DNA of 64,000 nt, from contig CAJTFL010000002.1 of NCBI GenBank assembly GCA_910575565.1, positions 62,001 to 126,000 of the forward strand. Reading direction: 5' to 3'. This document shows positions 1-9,161 of this stretch, piece after piece. The position numbers were made by a program, and so were the translations under genes. The stretch comes from Lachnospiraceae bacterium. Its GTDB lineage: Bacteria > Bacillota > Clostridia > Lachnospirales > Lachnospiraceae. The notes beneath the pieces were generated by a model. That model was not told the origin of the DNA, did no database searches, and worked only from the letters and a program-made list of their open reading frames with translations. Positions within the stretch are counted from its first letter, which is position 1, and the number at the start of each line of letters is the position of its first letter.

Positions 1-152
1 CCGGCAAAGCTGTGGAAATTCATGGCATCCCCATTTAAGACGGCTTCTTTTAATCGGTTCTTGTAGCGGTTAACCAAAAACCGCTCATCCCCGTACAGCA
101 GATAGACCCGCTTAAAATTCCCCGTGCGGATATCTTGGTTTAATGTCTGCAT
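1..152 (-). CDS. holA: DNA polymerase III subunit delta, N-terminal part (runs off the window)
   Basis: The first 50 codons begin MQTLNQDIRTGNFKRVYLLYG and continue with DERFLVNRYKNRLK. This matches the start of HolA, the clamp-loader delta subunit, in which a YLLYGDE-type segment opens the AAA-like fold that helps load the beta clamp. The ATG at 152-150 has a strong upstream AGGAGG. The rest lies beyond position 1. In many Clostridia holA directly follows comEC; here comEC ends at 6608, so four genes appear to have been inserted between them. Identification rests on a short N-terminus. Confidence 0.8.
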   Translation of the reverse strand, partial: MQTLNQDIRTGNFKRVYLLYGDERFLVNRYKNRLKEAVLNGDAMNFHSFA

Positions 153-174
153 GAATTCCCCGCCTCCTAACTTT

Positions 175-2799
175 TCAAGGTTTCCCCAGCAAAGACAACA
201 CCTTAGGCCGCGCCCCCTTTTTGTACCGGAATCCCAGGGAATGCCGGAGTATCTCCGGTATAAAATAATTTTCCCCTTCCGCCTTCAAATAGCCTTCCCG
301 CACCATTAACGATTCTTCTTTAGCTGTCAGCTCAACATCCGAAGCCGGAAGAGGCAGCACTTTTTTCTCTTCCTTTAACCGCTCAAGCTTTTCAAATATA
401 GGGCGCAAAGAAACGATTTCCTGTTTAATTTCTTCAATTTTTTTCCGCGAACATTCAGGAACAGCATTTTTAATCTCGGCAGGCATAATATAACGATCCC
501 CATAACTTGGGTTTCCCGCCTTAGCTGTAGCATACTGCAAAAAACGAACCATATCTCTTGCCTGTAATTGCCCGTTAAAATCAGACAGCGCCGCAAGTAT
601 CCACCTGGAAGAATACGCTTCACTGGAGGAAGCCTTTCCTAATTTTATTCCCCACAGCTTCTGCAAATACTGTTCCACCAGTTCAGGCGATGCATTTTCA
701 ATGGGAACTTCTTCGCGGTAAAAATCTTTCTGCGCCTGTGCCGCCAGCCACAAAGCTAGTTTTAACGCTTCCTCCTGAGTCCATTTTAACTCTGTAGAAT
801 AATACAATTGATTAAACTGTTCAAAGTTAACCCGGATTGAATCACGCGCCAAATCTTTTCGCATAAAGAAAATGCATCCAATTTTCGGATACCGCAAACC
901 AAGTGTATTTACGATATCCTGGCATAGCACGGAAACCGCCCTTTGCTGGGATTCATCTGCAGCGGTCTCCTGGAAAACTTCTTCTAACCCGTCCATTAAA
1001 AACACGATCTTTTTTTCCTGAGCAGCCAACATTTCATTTAATTCACTGAAACTGCGCAGCCGTGCATCTACGGATTGTACCATAAATGCTTCCCAAAATT
1101 CTTTCCACTGCTTTGTCTCATGTTTCTGTTCAATGAATTGAATCAGTTTCTCCCGATTCTCATGCCAGATAAGCTCCGGTAACGCATATCCATTTAAATG
1201 CAGGTTCACATTGCAGATACATTGCCTAAGGGGCACGGAAATCTCCATAGAATTTCCAGGCGCTAATATCGGGATAAAAAATGTATCGTTTTCCTTGCCT
1301 TCCTTCTGCTCCGAAACCCCGCAGAAATCCTGCCATGTCCTCTGTTTCAGCAGCTCCCGGTATAAAAACGTTTTTCCAGATCCCTTGGCTCCCAGTAAAA
1401 CCGTACATGGAATTTCATTTTTGTACTTTTTCTTCAAATTACTAATAGCCTGGGTAATCATCATATCCAGGGGATAGTTTCCTTCCGCTGTCACCTGTTT
1501 TGCCGTAAACCGATGGATATTCTCGATTACCTTGCTGCGCATTTCTAAAATATCCTGCTTTATTTGCTTATCGGGCATTACATAAGTATTGGCAACCAAT
1601 TCTTCAATCTTTCGGTAAAAGGGGTTATTATTTAACAGCCTCATGATCTGGGACAATGAGCTTAAATGAATTAATTCATTTGAAAAGGGGAGTTCCGAAA
1701 CCACGTGATCCGTCAGCGTATTTCCATCATCCTCTTCACGATAAAAATAACTTTCAACTTCACTTAATATGTCCCCTTTTTCCTCATAATCCATTGTATC
1801 CGGTATCATCGTCATCAAAACTTCCGGCAAAAGTGTATCTTCCTTAACCGCCAGCCCCTTAGTCACTTGCTCCAATACCAGGCTGATTCCCTGAACAGAC
1901 TGTGAAGAGGTTGATGTGACAAAATACGTTTTCACCCTCGGATCAAACAGGAAAGGCGCGGAATACTCGCTTAATCCGGCGCGCAGATCTACCAGAACCG
2001 CATTTACCCCTAACTCCTTTCCCAGTTCCGACAGCACTTCTGGAATAATATATTCCCGCCGGACATTAGTGACAATTGCCTCTGGCTTTGAATACACATC
2101 CAGAAGCTGCTCCTGATAACGGTAAGCCGGAATAAAAAACTGCGCGGAAGTTTCTTTTGCCGTGGAAATCTGGAGCGTGGATTTCTCAATTTCTTTTGCT
2201 GCTTCTTTCAAATAAGAATCGTTTTTGCGGTTCTGGATCATTTCCAGCACATCCAGATAACTAAAATGCTGTTCGCTCTCCTCATGCTGAAGCCAGGTCA
2301 GTCCCGGGGCTTCGATATCCGAATCCACAATCAGCAATTTCCGTTTATCCTTTGGCTGCCTTGCCACCCAGGCTTTGGCAAACGCCAGCAAAGACAACGT
2401 TCTTCCCACGCCTCCTTTATAAGAATGAAACGCGATTACCGGCCTCCCTTTTAACGCTTTGCCAAACATACGCTCATCATACGCCGAATGCTGATAAAGC
2501 ATTTTTCTGAACAGCGGCACAGCAACCCGACTCACCGGTTCCTCTTCCCCCGAAAAATCCATATCCAGAAATTCATCGTTAATATCCAGTACAATCCGGC
2601 CTTCTTTCTGGTCATAGCTTCCATCAAACAGTTCAAATAAGAGCTGCTCCATATCCCCTTTATCCTGAAAGCGTTTCAGAGAAATTTCCACTAAATCCCC
2701 ATATACAACTATCCGGTTAGCAAAAGGGCTCCATTTCTCTTCATTCAGCAAAAATACCCGCTCAACATCTTTCCAGGAAAACAGCTTTCTGATTTTCAC
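175..2799 (-). CDS. KGGVGR-motif variant AAA ATPase with two P-loops
   Basis: A protein of about 874 residues with two nucleotide-binding regions. The first has the variant Walker A KGGVGRT at about residues 128-134, then DSDIEAPGL (159-167) and VLVDLRAGL (268-276), resembling MinD/ParA-type deviant Walker motifs. The second has a classical Walker A GAKGSGKT (470-477) and a later hhhhDG Walker B (FLMDGLEE), as in STAND/AAA switches. No catalytic effector domain was recognised. I chose the GTG at 2799: GGGAGGG lies 9 nt upstream and the preceding HEPN-like gene stops at 2804. An ATG at 2817 is the alternative. Pairing with a HEPN-like gene in an inserted block suggests a defence or stress role, which is inference. 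Confidence 0.72.
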   Translation of the reverse strand: MKIRKLFSWKDVERVFLLNEEKWSPFANRIVVYGDLVEISLKRFQDKGDMEQLLFELFDGSYDQKEGRIVLDINDEFLDMDFSGEEEPVSRVAVPLFRKMLYQHSAYDERMFGKALKGRPVIAFHSYKGGVGRTLSLLAFAKAWVARQPKDKRKLLIVDSDIEAPGLTWLQHEESEQHFSYLDVLEMIQNRKNDSYLKEAAKEIEKSTLQISTAKETSAQFFIPAYRYQEQLLDVYSKPEAIVTNVRREYIIPEVLSELGKELGVNAVLVDLRAGLSEYSAPFLFDPRVKTYFVTSTSSQSVQGISLVLEQVTKGLAVKEDTLLPEVLMTMIPDTMDYEEKGDILSEVESYFYREEDDGNTLTDHVVSELPFSNELIHLSSLSQIMRLLNNNPFYRKIEELVANTYVMPDKQIKQDILEMRSKVIENIHRFTAKQVTAEGNYPLDMMITQAISNLKKKYKNEIPCTVLLGAKGSGKTFLYRELLKQRTWQDFCGVSEQKEGKENDTFFIPILAPGNSMEISVPLRQCICNVNLHLNGYALPELIWHENREKLIQFIEQKHETKQWKEFWEAFMVQSVDARLRSFSELNEMLAAQEKKIVFLMDGLEEVFQETAADESQQRAVSVLCQDIVNTLGLRYPKIGCIFFMRKDLARDSIRVNFEQFNQLYYSTELKWTQEEALKLALWLAAQAQKDFYREEVPIENASPELVEQYLQKLWGIKLGKASSSEAYSSRWILAALSDFNGQLQARDMVRFLQYATAKAGNPSYGDRYIMPAEIKNAVPECSRKKIEEIKQEIVSLRPIFEKLERLKEEKKVLPLPASDVELTAKEESLMVREGYLKAEGENYFIPEILRHSLGFRYKKGARPKVLSLLGKP

Positions 2800-2803
2800 C
2801 GAT

Positions 2804-3229
2804 TCACACCCTCCCATCAATCCACTGCGCCACGAGAGCAAGTTCCTGTTCAAATTGAATTTCTTTATTCCCCGCTCTTTTATCAATCCCAATACCGTAT
2901 CGGTAAGCCTGATGATAAGTACTGGCATCTACCGTATCTCCATGGCAAGTCTGAAATGGGGAGAATTTTACCATTCCCTGCTGCCCTAATGCTTTTAGCA
3001 TCAGGTTTAAATTATGGCTTTTTAATACATCCAGCTTTTCCTGGTCATCCTCTAGCTGCCGGGTATTCATCACTCCCCACATATCCATCAGCAGATACTT
3101 AAGTCCACATTCAACCCCATAAAACAGCAGTAACCTGCGGCTGTAAAACCTTTTATCATCCAAAACCTTTAACGCAGCATAATGTCTGGTATAACCTTTT
3201 CGATATTCTCTTTTGTCTGCCGCAATCAT
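2804..3229 (-). CDS. small HEPN-like protein paired with the KGGVGR ATPase
   Basis: About 141 residues, mostly helical. The pattern RRLLLFYGVECGLKYLLM, then SHNLNLMLKAL, then YRYGIG is typical of HEPN-like bundles such as those in MNT-HEPN and related toxin proteins. I do not see a clear R-x4-6-H RNase motif, so it may be a non-catalytic or divergent HEPN. The ATG at 3229 has GGGAGG 9 nt upstream; an earlier ATG at 3256 has no such site. The stop codon sits 4 nt before the GTG start of the ATPase, so the two are probably translationally coupled and act together. Family assignment is by pattern only. Confidence 0.55.
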   Translation of the reverse strand: MIAADKREYRKGYTRHYAALKVLDDKRFYSRRLLLFYGVECGLKYLLMDMWGVMNTRQLEDDQEKLDVLKSHNLNLMLKALGQQGMVKFSPFQTCHGDTVDASTYHQAYRYGIGIDKRAGNKEIQFEQELALVAQWIDGRV

Positions 3230-3361
3230 GAAACCGCGCCTCCCTTTTCCAGGCATCCCTGGCTTTCCATCAGCTGCTTTCCAGGATAATTTTCATGCAC
3301 CGCCAATTCCCTTCCGGCCATTTCTCCCGAACACGCTGCCTATCCCTGATTTTTCCAGAAG

Positions 3362-4549
3362 CTACCGCCTGGGATAAGCCAGCTTAAAAATCTCGATCAT
3401 TTCCGGTTTATCCAGCTTCCGGATCCCGGCTAAGGTTCGCCTGCCGTAATTGGTGCATTTTTCTGCCATTTCCTCGAACTTCTCCGGCTCCACTTCCAGC
3501 TCCTCCAAAGAAACCGGCATCCCTAAGCTTTTAAAATAATCCTCCGTGGCTTTAATTCCGGCCAGGGCAGTATTCATCGGATGCTCAAAATCCCCATCCA
3601 CATTCCACACACGGGATGCATACTGGGCGAAACGCTCAGGCCACGCAGGGCATACGTACCTGGCCCAGGAAGCCCACAAGGCAGACAGCCCGGCTCCATG
3701 GGCAATCCTGGGGTACATCCCGGAAAGCTCATGCTCCAGCTGATGAACCTGCATCAAAAATTCCCGGCCAAACCCGGTCAGGCCGTTATGGGAAAGGCTT
3801 CCTGCCCACATCAGCGTCGCCCTGGCCTCATAATCTTCCGGGTTCTGATCCGCAATCCGCCCTGCCTCAATAACCGCCTTCAAAAGGCCCTCGGAAATCC
3901 GATCCGTTATGGCACTGTCCTTGCTCCAGCCAAAATACCGCTCCAAGGTATGCATCATAATGTCCACCGTGCCGCAGCCAGTTTGGAATTTGCTTACGGA
4001 ATAGGTCAGCTTGGGGTTACAGATAGAAAACAGCGGCTGATGGGTAGGGCTGTTAAATCCCCGCTTTAATCCGGTTTCCTCATTGGTCAGCACCGCCGAC
4101 TGGCTCATCTCGCTGCCAGAAGCCGACAACGTAAGGATAGCGGCCACTGGAATATGGCCCGCCGGAGCGGCTTTTCCCAGGAAGAAATCCCATACATCCC
4201 GATCCGGATTTCCCGCACCGTCGCCGATAGATTTGGAAGAATCCAATACGCTTCCGCCGCCTATAGCTAAAATCAAATCTACCCTTTCCTTCCGGCACAG
4301 TTCAATTCCTTCCCGCACCAGGCTCAAGGTAGGGTTAGGCTGGACGCCGCCCAGCTCTACATAGCCTACCCCTTCCTTATCCAGCAGCTCCTTTACCTGT
4401 CCCAAAAGGCCGGAGCGCTTTACGCTTCCGCCGCCGTAATGGATAAGCACCTTATGGAAGCCGTACTCCCTGATCAGCTTTCCCACCTGCTTTTCCCCAT
4501 CCTCACCAAAAATAATCCTTGTAGGGATACTGCAATCAAAATTCTTCAT
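3362..4549 (-). CDS. iron-containing alcohol dehydrogenase
   Basis: About 395 residues of the Fe-ADH/butanol-dehydrogenase (YqhD/BDH) family, cytoplasmic NAD(P)H-dependent enzymes that interconvert aldehydes or ketones and alcohols. Visible are the N-terminal IPTRIIFGEDGEKQVG, the dinucleotide-binding IGGGSVLDSSKSIG, and the metal-binding region with HTLERYF followed by HGAGLSALWASWARY. The ATG at 4549 is preceded by AGGAGG and an in-frame earlier start is not needed. A consensus promoter (4582-4610) lies just upstream, so the gene is probably transcribed alone. Its substrate cannot be read from sequence. Confidence 0.9.
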   Translation of the reverse strand: MKNFDCSIPTRIIFGEDGEKQVGKLIREYGFHKVLIHYGGGSVKRSGLLGQVKELLDKEGVGYVELGGVQPNPTLSLVREGIELCRKERVDLILAIGGGSVLDSSKSIGDGAGNPDRDVWDFFLGKAAPAGHIPVAAILTLSASGSEMSQSAVLTNEETGLKRGFNSPTHQPLFSICNPKLTYSVSKFQTGCGTVDIMMHTLERYFGWSKDSAITDRISEGLLKAVIEAGRIADQNPEDYEARATLMWAGSLSHNGLTGFGREFLMQVHQLEHELSGMYPRIAHGAGLSALWASWARYVCPAWPERFAQYASRVWNVDGDFEHPMNTALAGIKATEDYFKSLGMPVSLEELEVEPEKFEEMAEKCTNYGRRTLAGIRKLDKPEMIEIFKLAYPRR

Positions 4550-4581
4550 TTGGATCCTCCTGCTTTTTCGCTTTTGCAATC

Positions 4582-4610
4582 ATTATACCTTATCTTTTCT
4601 TTACTGTAAA
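4582..4610 (-). promoter_or_regulatory. sigma-A-type promoter of the alcohol dehydrogenase gene
   Basis: On the minus strand TTTACA (-35, 4610-4605) and TATAAT (-10, 4587-4582) are separated by exactly 17 nt. The -10 box lies about 32 nt before the ATG at 4549. Confidence 0.75.
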
Positions 4611-4690
4611 CCATCAGGTCAGTGCCGATACGGCTTTTCAAGGATACCTGGGAGCTGATGCCCGGCCATTATTCTTTCATGCAATTCCCA

Positions 4691-6388
4691 CTAGCCAAGC
4701 ATCACCTTGCAGTTCTTTTTATAAAAAGCAATCCCATATTTCCTGATTTTCTCCATGCCATCCCGAAAAAGCGCCGCGTCATACTGCCTTTCCTCAATCT
4801 GCCTCAATGCCTTTTTGCAGCCTGTTTCCAAGCCGCCGTCCTCCACATATTTCATTTCCATAACGATGCCAATCCTGTCCTGCGTTTTTATCAGAATATC
4901 ACAATAACCCTCCCCAGATTCCGCATTCGACTGGATTTCCCAGTTATTCTCATGCTGCAAAAGGCCTAAGAGAATACCGTGATAAAAATTCTCTTTCATT
5001 TCTTTCTTAACCGCAGTATCACGAATGCTGATGGACTTCCATAAATACCCATTCAGCAACTCCTCCGCGGTTGATGCATCACCACGATAAAACGCCTGAC
5101 AAAATCGCTCCAGCTTCCCTTCATCCGCCCTGGCTTCCTCCTTAAACCATTCCTGAATCTGCCGCACAAACAGTTCCCGGATTTCCTGATTAGGAACAGT
5201 TAACTGCCACTGCCCGCCGGATTTCCTCCCCCTCTGGGTTAGATACCCGGTGGTAAATAACACGCTCCACAAATTATCGACGGATATGTCCAGTTCGCTG
5301 TAAGCCAGCTCCTGGTTAATCGGTTTTACTATACATTCCCCCGCAATCAGCCGCTCAATCTCGCTTCTGGTCTGCCGGTCTGCTTTCCCGATAAAACGCC
5401 GCACCATGGCATTCCCGCTGGTATTTGCCCAATAGTTTTCCGGCTCCGCCTCCGAATCTTCCAACAGCGCATCGCAATAATTCATCACATCCCACGGACA
5501 ATAAACCTTCACATTTCCAAAGCAATATCCGTCATACCATTCCTGTAAAACATAGGCATATTTTTCTAAATTGTAAGCATTCAATACTTCCTTTACATCC
5601 GCGTCGGTAAACCCAAAATACTCATCATATCTGCTGTCCGTAATGGTATGGATTTTCAAATTATTCAGCCCGGTAAATATGCTCTCCTTTGAAATCCGCA
5701 GGCATCCGGTCAAAACCACAAAATATAAATGTTCATTCGTTTTCAATACACTTCCAAAGAGATTGCGAAGCAGTGAAACCATCTCCTCATAATATCCGGC
5801 CTGGAATGCCTTATCTAAGGGCACATCATACTCATCAATCAGGAGAATAACTTTGCTGCCGTAATGCTTAGAAAGAAGATAAGATAATTTCTGCAGGCTC
5901 GTCATCAAAAGCTGGGGGGACATGGTATATTCCCCGTTTCGCATATCGGTTAATGCCCGATATGCCGCCTTATCCTGAGCCGTCAGCTTACAGCTTTCCT
6001 CTAAAAAGCTAAACCGTCCGGCTTCCGTAGCAATGACATCCTGCAACGCCCGAAACGCGCCGTCATAAGAGAGCCTGTCAATCCCCTTTAAGGTAATCGA
6101 AACCACCGGAAATTTCCCCATATATTTCTCACATAATTCTTCTTCCTCAGCAATGGCTAATCCTTCAAATAATGTTTTGTCGCTGCCGATTTCAAAAAAG
6201 GATTTCAGCATGCTCATATTCAGCGTTTTGCCAAAGCGGCGGGGACGGGTAAAAAGATTCGCTTCCCCCCAATTATGCAGCAATTCCACGATAAATTTGG
6301 TTTTATCCACATAGTAAAAATCATTCCTTCGGATCTTCTCAAATCCATCGATACCAATCGGAAGCTTTTTTCTCATGCTGCTTCTCAT
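4691..6388 (-). CDS. AAA-ATPase-like protein with C-terminal PD-(D/E)XK nuclease-like domain
   Basis: About 565 residues of a family abundant in gut Firmicutes and Bacteroidetes (AAA-ATPase_like plus PDDEXK_9/DUF1703). The N-terminus has FEKIRRNDFYYVDKTKFI and a P-loop-like RPRRFGKTLNMSML. A Walker-B-like VILLIDEYDVPL follows near residue 180. The C-terminus has YCDILIKT and VMEMKY, matching the D...ExK core of PD-(D/E)XK nucleases. Function of the family is not established. The ATG at 6388 has AAAGGAG 8 nt upstream. It lies in the block between holA and comEC. Confidence 0.85.
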   Translation of the reverse strand: MRSSMRKKLPIGIDGFEKIRRNDFYYVDKTKFIVELLHNWGEANLFTRPRRFGKTLNMSMLKSFFEIGSDKTLFEGLAIAEEEELCEKYMGKFPVVSITLKGIDRLSYDGAFRALQDVIATEAGRFSFLEESCKLTAQDKAAYRALTDMRNGEYTMSPQLLMTSLQKLSYLLSKHYGSKVILLIDEYDVPLDKAFQAGYYEEMVSLLRNLFGSVLKTNEHLYFVVLTGCLRISKESIFTGLNNLKIHTITDSRYDEYFGFTDADVKEVLNAYNLEKYAYVLQEWYDGYCFGNVKVYCPWDVMNYCDALLEDSEAEPENYWANTSGNAMVRRFIGKADRQTRSEIERLIAGECIVKPINQELAYSELDISVDNLWSVLFTTGYLTQRGRKSGGQWQLTVPNQEIRELFVRQIQEWFKEEARADEGKLERFCQAFYRGDASTAEELLNGYLWKSISIRDTAVKKEMKENFYHGILLGLLQHENNWEIQSNAESGEGYCDILIKTQDRIGIVMEMKYVEDGGLETGCKKALRQIEERQYDAALFRDGMEKIRKYGIAFYKKNCKVMLG

Positions 6389-6607
6389 GCTACACACTCC
6401 TTTAAAGCACTAGACCTGATTACATTTCTCATCTTCTTAAACTTTAATTTAACGATACCAGAGCCAAAAGATATCTTGGCTCAACATCATTTAATCGTCC
6501 AGCCAGCGCAATGCACAGCATTCTGCGCTTATTCTTAGTGTACCACAGCCAGCAGATATTTTCCAGCCTCCGGTAAAAACGCGTAAAGCCTGCCTTGCCG
6601 AATCCCC

Positions 6608-9133
6608 TTACGGCAAATATGTGCGGCAGCTTAATCTGCCTTCTTCAATATGCATAAACACCGCCCCCTTCTCCCCGGTTCCCAATACCCGAACCCCTGC
6701 CTCTTCCAGGCGCTTTAGCGTTTCCTGGTGGGGATGGCCGTAGGAATTCCCTTTTTCATAGGAAATTACCGCAAGCTTCGGGGAAGCCGCCTCCAAAAGC
6801 GCTTTGCTGTTGGAAAAACGCGATCCGTGATGGGCTGCCTTTAGCACCTGGATATCTGAAAGCCCGGCCTGCCCCCACCTCGCCGCCGTCCGCCCTTCTC
6901 CTTCCCCGTCCGCATCCCCGGTAAGGAGCAGATGGAAATCCTCGTAATCCATCTTGATGATCAAGGACTGCTGGTTTCTGTCCGAAGGATCTATCCTCTC
7001 CTCCTTTTCCGGATAAAGGCAGGTCAATCTGCCCTTCCCTTTCTCTATGCAGTCCCCCGCTTTCATATAGGCGATCTTAGTCCCCCGCCTTCCGGCAGCG
7101 CTAATCAGCCGGTCATAGGCTGGATCCTGCCGCCCAAGCTCCGGCAGGATCAGCTGGCCTATCCGAATCTCGCCTTCTTCCAAAAGATACCGCAGACCGC
7201 TTATGTGATCTTCATCCCCGTGGCTGACTATGGCCGCATCGATCCAGGTAATCCCACAGAATTCCAGGTAAGGCTCCAGCCTGTTTTCACCAAGCTTCTT
7301 CTCGCTGGTGCTTCCCCCGTCCACCAGCACTGTCCACGCCCTTTTCTGCCCCTTTCTCCTGTCCTTTCCCTTCTCGTCCCTTTCCCACCGGATCACAATC
7401 CCGTCTCCCTGGCCCACATCCAAAAAGGCAATATGACAGCCCTTCTGGGGAAGGGGGCGGAGGATGAAAAAGCAGCACAAAGAACAAACAAGCAGGAAAA
7501 TCCGTTTCCCGCGCCTTATCCATAAATCAATTTTAGCATCTTCCCTCCCCTTCTCTTCCTCCTCGCCCTCATCTTTTGTCCCACTTTTACCTTTTTCATC
7601 CCTATTTTTCCAACACAATTCCCCACTATCTCTTATATCTGCCAGCTTTTTTCTTATTCTACCCCCACTCAATCCCAAAATTCCAATCATCCCCCATAAT
7701 ATCAGGTAATACGCCGCCATCTGCCCCCACCCGGGTCTTCCGAATACGGCCTGGCCTCCCGGGAGGACGGCAAAGATCCGGCACAGCTTTTCATACCACC
7801 ACAGGATATAATGGCCGCTTCCCACTGCCGCCACGCCCAGCACAGGAAAAAGCCATCCCAGCCCTATGCCCAGAAGCCCGGAGAGAATCACATAGGCCAT
7901 AAGGGGAATCACCAAAAGGTTTAAGAAAATCCCGTAAACCGGATACCGGAAATAATGCCAAAAAATCACCGGAGCCGTCATCAGCTGGACAGACAGGCTG
8001 GAAACCAAGCTCTTCTGCCACCCGCCCTTAACCTCTGCCCCACGGATAAGCTTGTCCCCCAAAAGGCCTATCCCCAGCACCGCCCCAAAGGACAGCTGGA
8101 AGCCGGCTTCCCCGATGGAAAAGGGCCGGCTTCCCGCCAGCAGCAAAGCCGCCAGGGAAAGGGCGGACAGCAAATCATAGCTTCTTCCTAAGTAAGCTGC
8201 CAGAAAGGAAACCAAAAGCATAATGACTGCCCTAAGGGCTGAGCCGGAACCCCCGGTCATCAGGCCGTAGCTGACCATCGCCGCCCCGGCAAAAACCCCG
8301 GAGCAGCCATAGCCTAAGCCCATTTTCCTAAGCAGGCCGTAAAGCCCCATTCCCAGCATGGATAAATGAAGGCCGCTGATGGCCAGCAGATGGGCGATGC
8401 CGCTTTTCTGGTAAAGATCCTTAAGCTCCCCGTCCATCCCTTCCTTCTCCCCCAGGATGGCCGCCCGGAAAACCCCCTCATCCTCCGTCTGGCATATCCC
8501 TCCTAAAATCTGGCTGCATTTTCTGCGGAACCGGTACAGGCCGTTAAAATATGGGGAAATAAAGCCCTTCCCTTCCTCTGGCGTTTCCAGCTTGCTGGCA
8601 AAAACCATCATGGAAATTCCCTGGGAACGATAATACTTCCGAAGATCAAACTGCCCCGGATTCGTGGCTGGCTTTGGGCGGCTGACCTTTCCTACAGCGG
8701 CGATCTTCTGTCCAATACCAATCTCCCTAGGCTCCTCCACATAAACCAGCACCTTCCCCATCTTTTCCGTTTTTACGGTAAGCACCTGGTAATTCCCCTT
8801 CTCTCGGATATCCGCCGCCTGGCCAGACAGCCTGATAAGCTCCTTATCCTCCGGCAGGCTCTTTTCCATCTTATGCCATAAGGCAAAAGCTCCCTCCATC
8901 CGCAGATATCCCAGCCAAAATACGCACAAAAGCAGAAGCATCCGCAAAATCTGGCGCACGCCTCTGCTTTCTCCTGTTTGTTTTCCGTTTCTTGTCCCTA
9001 AGACGGCCGGCGCAAAAACACATACGGCTATGGCCGCCAACGCCGCCAGCCCGACGTTTGCCAAACGGCTTATCCTTCCCATATCTCCACTCTCTGCCCA
9101 CCAAGCGCATACCTCTCCAAGTACGAAGCCCAT
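6608..9133 (-). CDS. comEC: DNA internalization-related competence protein ComEC/Rec2
   Basis: A polytopic membrane channel of about 840 residues that moves single-stranded DNA across the membrane in natural transformation. Present are N-terminal hydrophobic segments, the Competence domain (AILGEKEGMD...GIAHLLAISGLHLSMLG), and a C-terminal metallo-beta-lactamase-like domain with FLDVGQGDG, SHGDEDHISGL and KAAHHGS. The annotated ATG at 9133 lacks a ribosome site. Nine codons upstream, IKRPLFAAA reads in frame and resembles usual ComEC N-termini (KRPLF). That codon 1 is ATC at 9160, 6 nt after GGAGGAG. The true start may therefore be 9160 with a non-canonical codon. It follows the GerMN gene by 2 nt by that reading. 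Confidence 0.93.
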   Translation of the reverse strand: MGFVLGEVCAWWAESGDMGRISRLANVGLAALAAIAVCVFAPAVLGTRNGKQTGESRGVRQILRMLLLLCVFWLGYLRMEGAFALWHKMEKSLPEDKELIRLSGQAADIREKGNYQVLTVKTEKMGKVLVYVEEPREIGIGQKIAAVGKVSRPKPATNPGQFDLRKYYRSQGISMMVFASKLETPEEGKGFISPYFNGLYRFRRKCSQILGGICQTEDEGVFRAAILGEKEGMDGELKDLYQKSGIAHLLAISGLHLSMLGMGLYGLLRKMGLGYGCSGVFAGAAMVSYGLMTGGSGSALRAVIMLLVSFLAAYLGRSYDLLSALSLAALLLAGSRPFSIGEAGFQLSFGAVLGIGLLGDKLIRGAEVKGGWQKSLVSSLSVQLMTAPVIFWHYFRYPVYGIFLNLLVIPLMAYVILSGLLGIGLGWLFPVLGVAAVGSGHYILWWYEKLCRIFAVLPGGQAVFGRPGWGQMAAYYLILWGMIGILGLSGGRIRKKLADIRDSGELCWKNRDEKGKSGTKDEGEEEEKGREDAKIDLWIRRGKRIFLLVCSLCCFFILRPLPQKGCHIAFLDVGQGDGIVIRWERDEKGKDRRKGQKRAWTVLVDGGSTSEKKLGENRLEPYLEFCGITWIDAAIVSHGDEDHISGLRYLLEEGEIRIGQLILPELGRQDPAYDRLISAAGRRGTKIAYMKAGDCIEKGKGRLTCLYPEKEERIDPSDRNQQSLIIKMDYEDFHLLLTGDADGEGEGRTAARWGQAGLSDIQVLKAAHHGSRFSNSKALLEAASPKLAVISYEKGNSYGHPHQETLKRLEEAGVRVLGTGEKGAVFMHIEEGRLSCRTYLP

Positions 9134-9161
9134 TGCTGCTGCAAAAAGCGGTCGTTTGATT

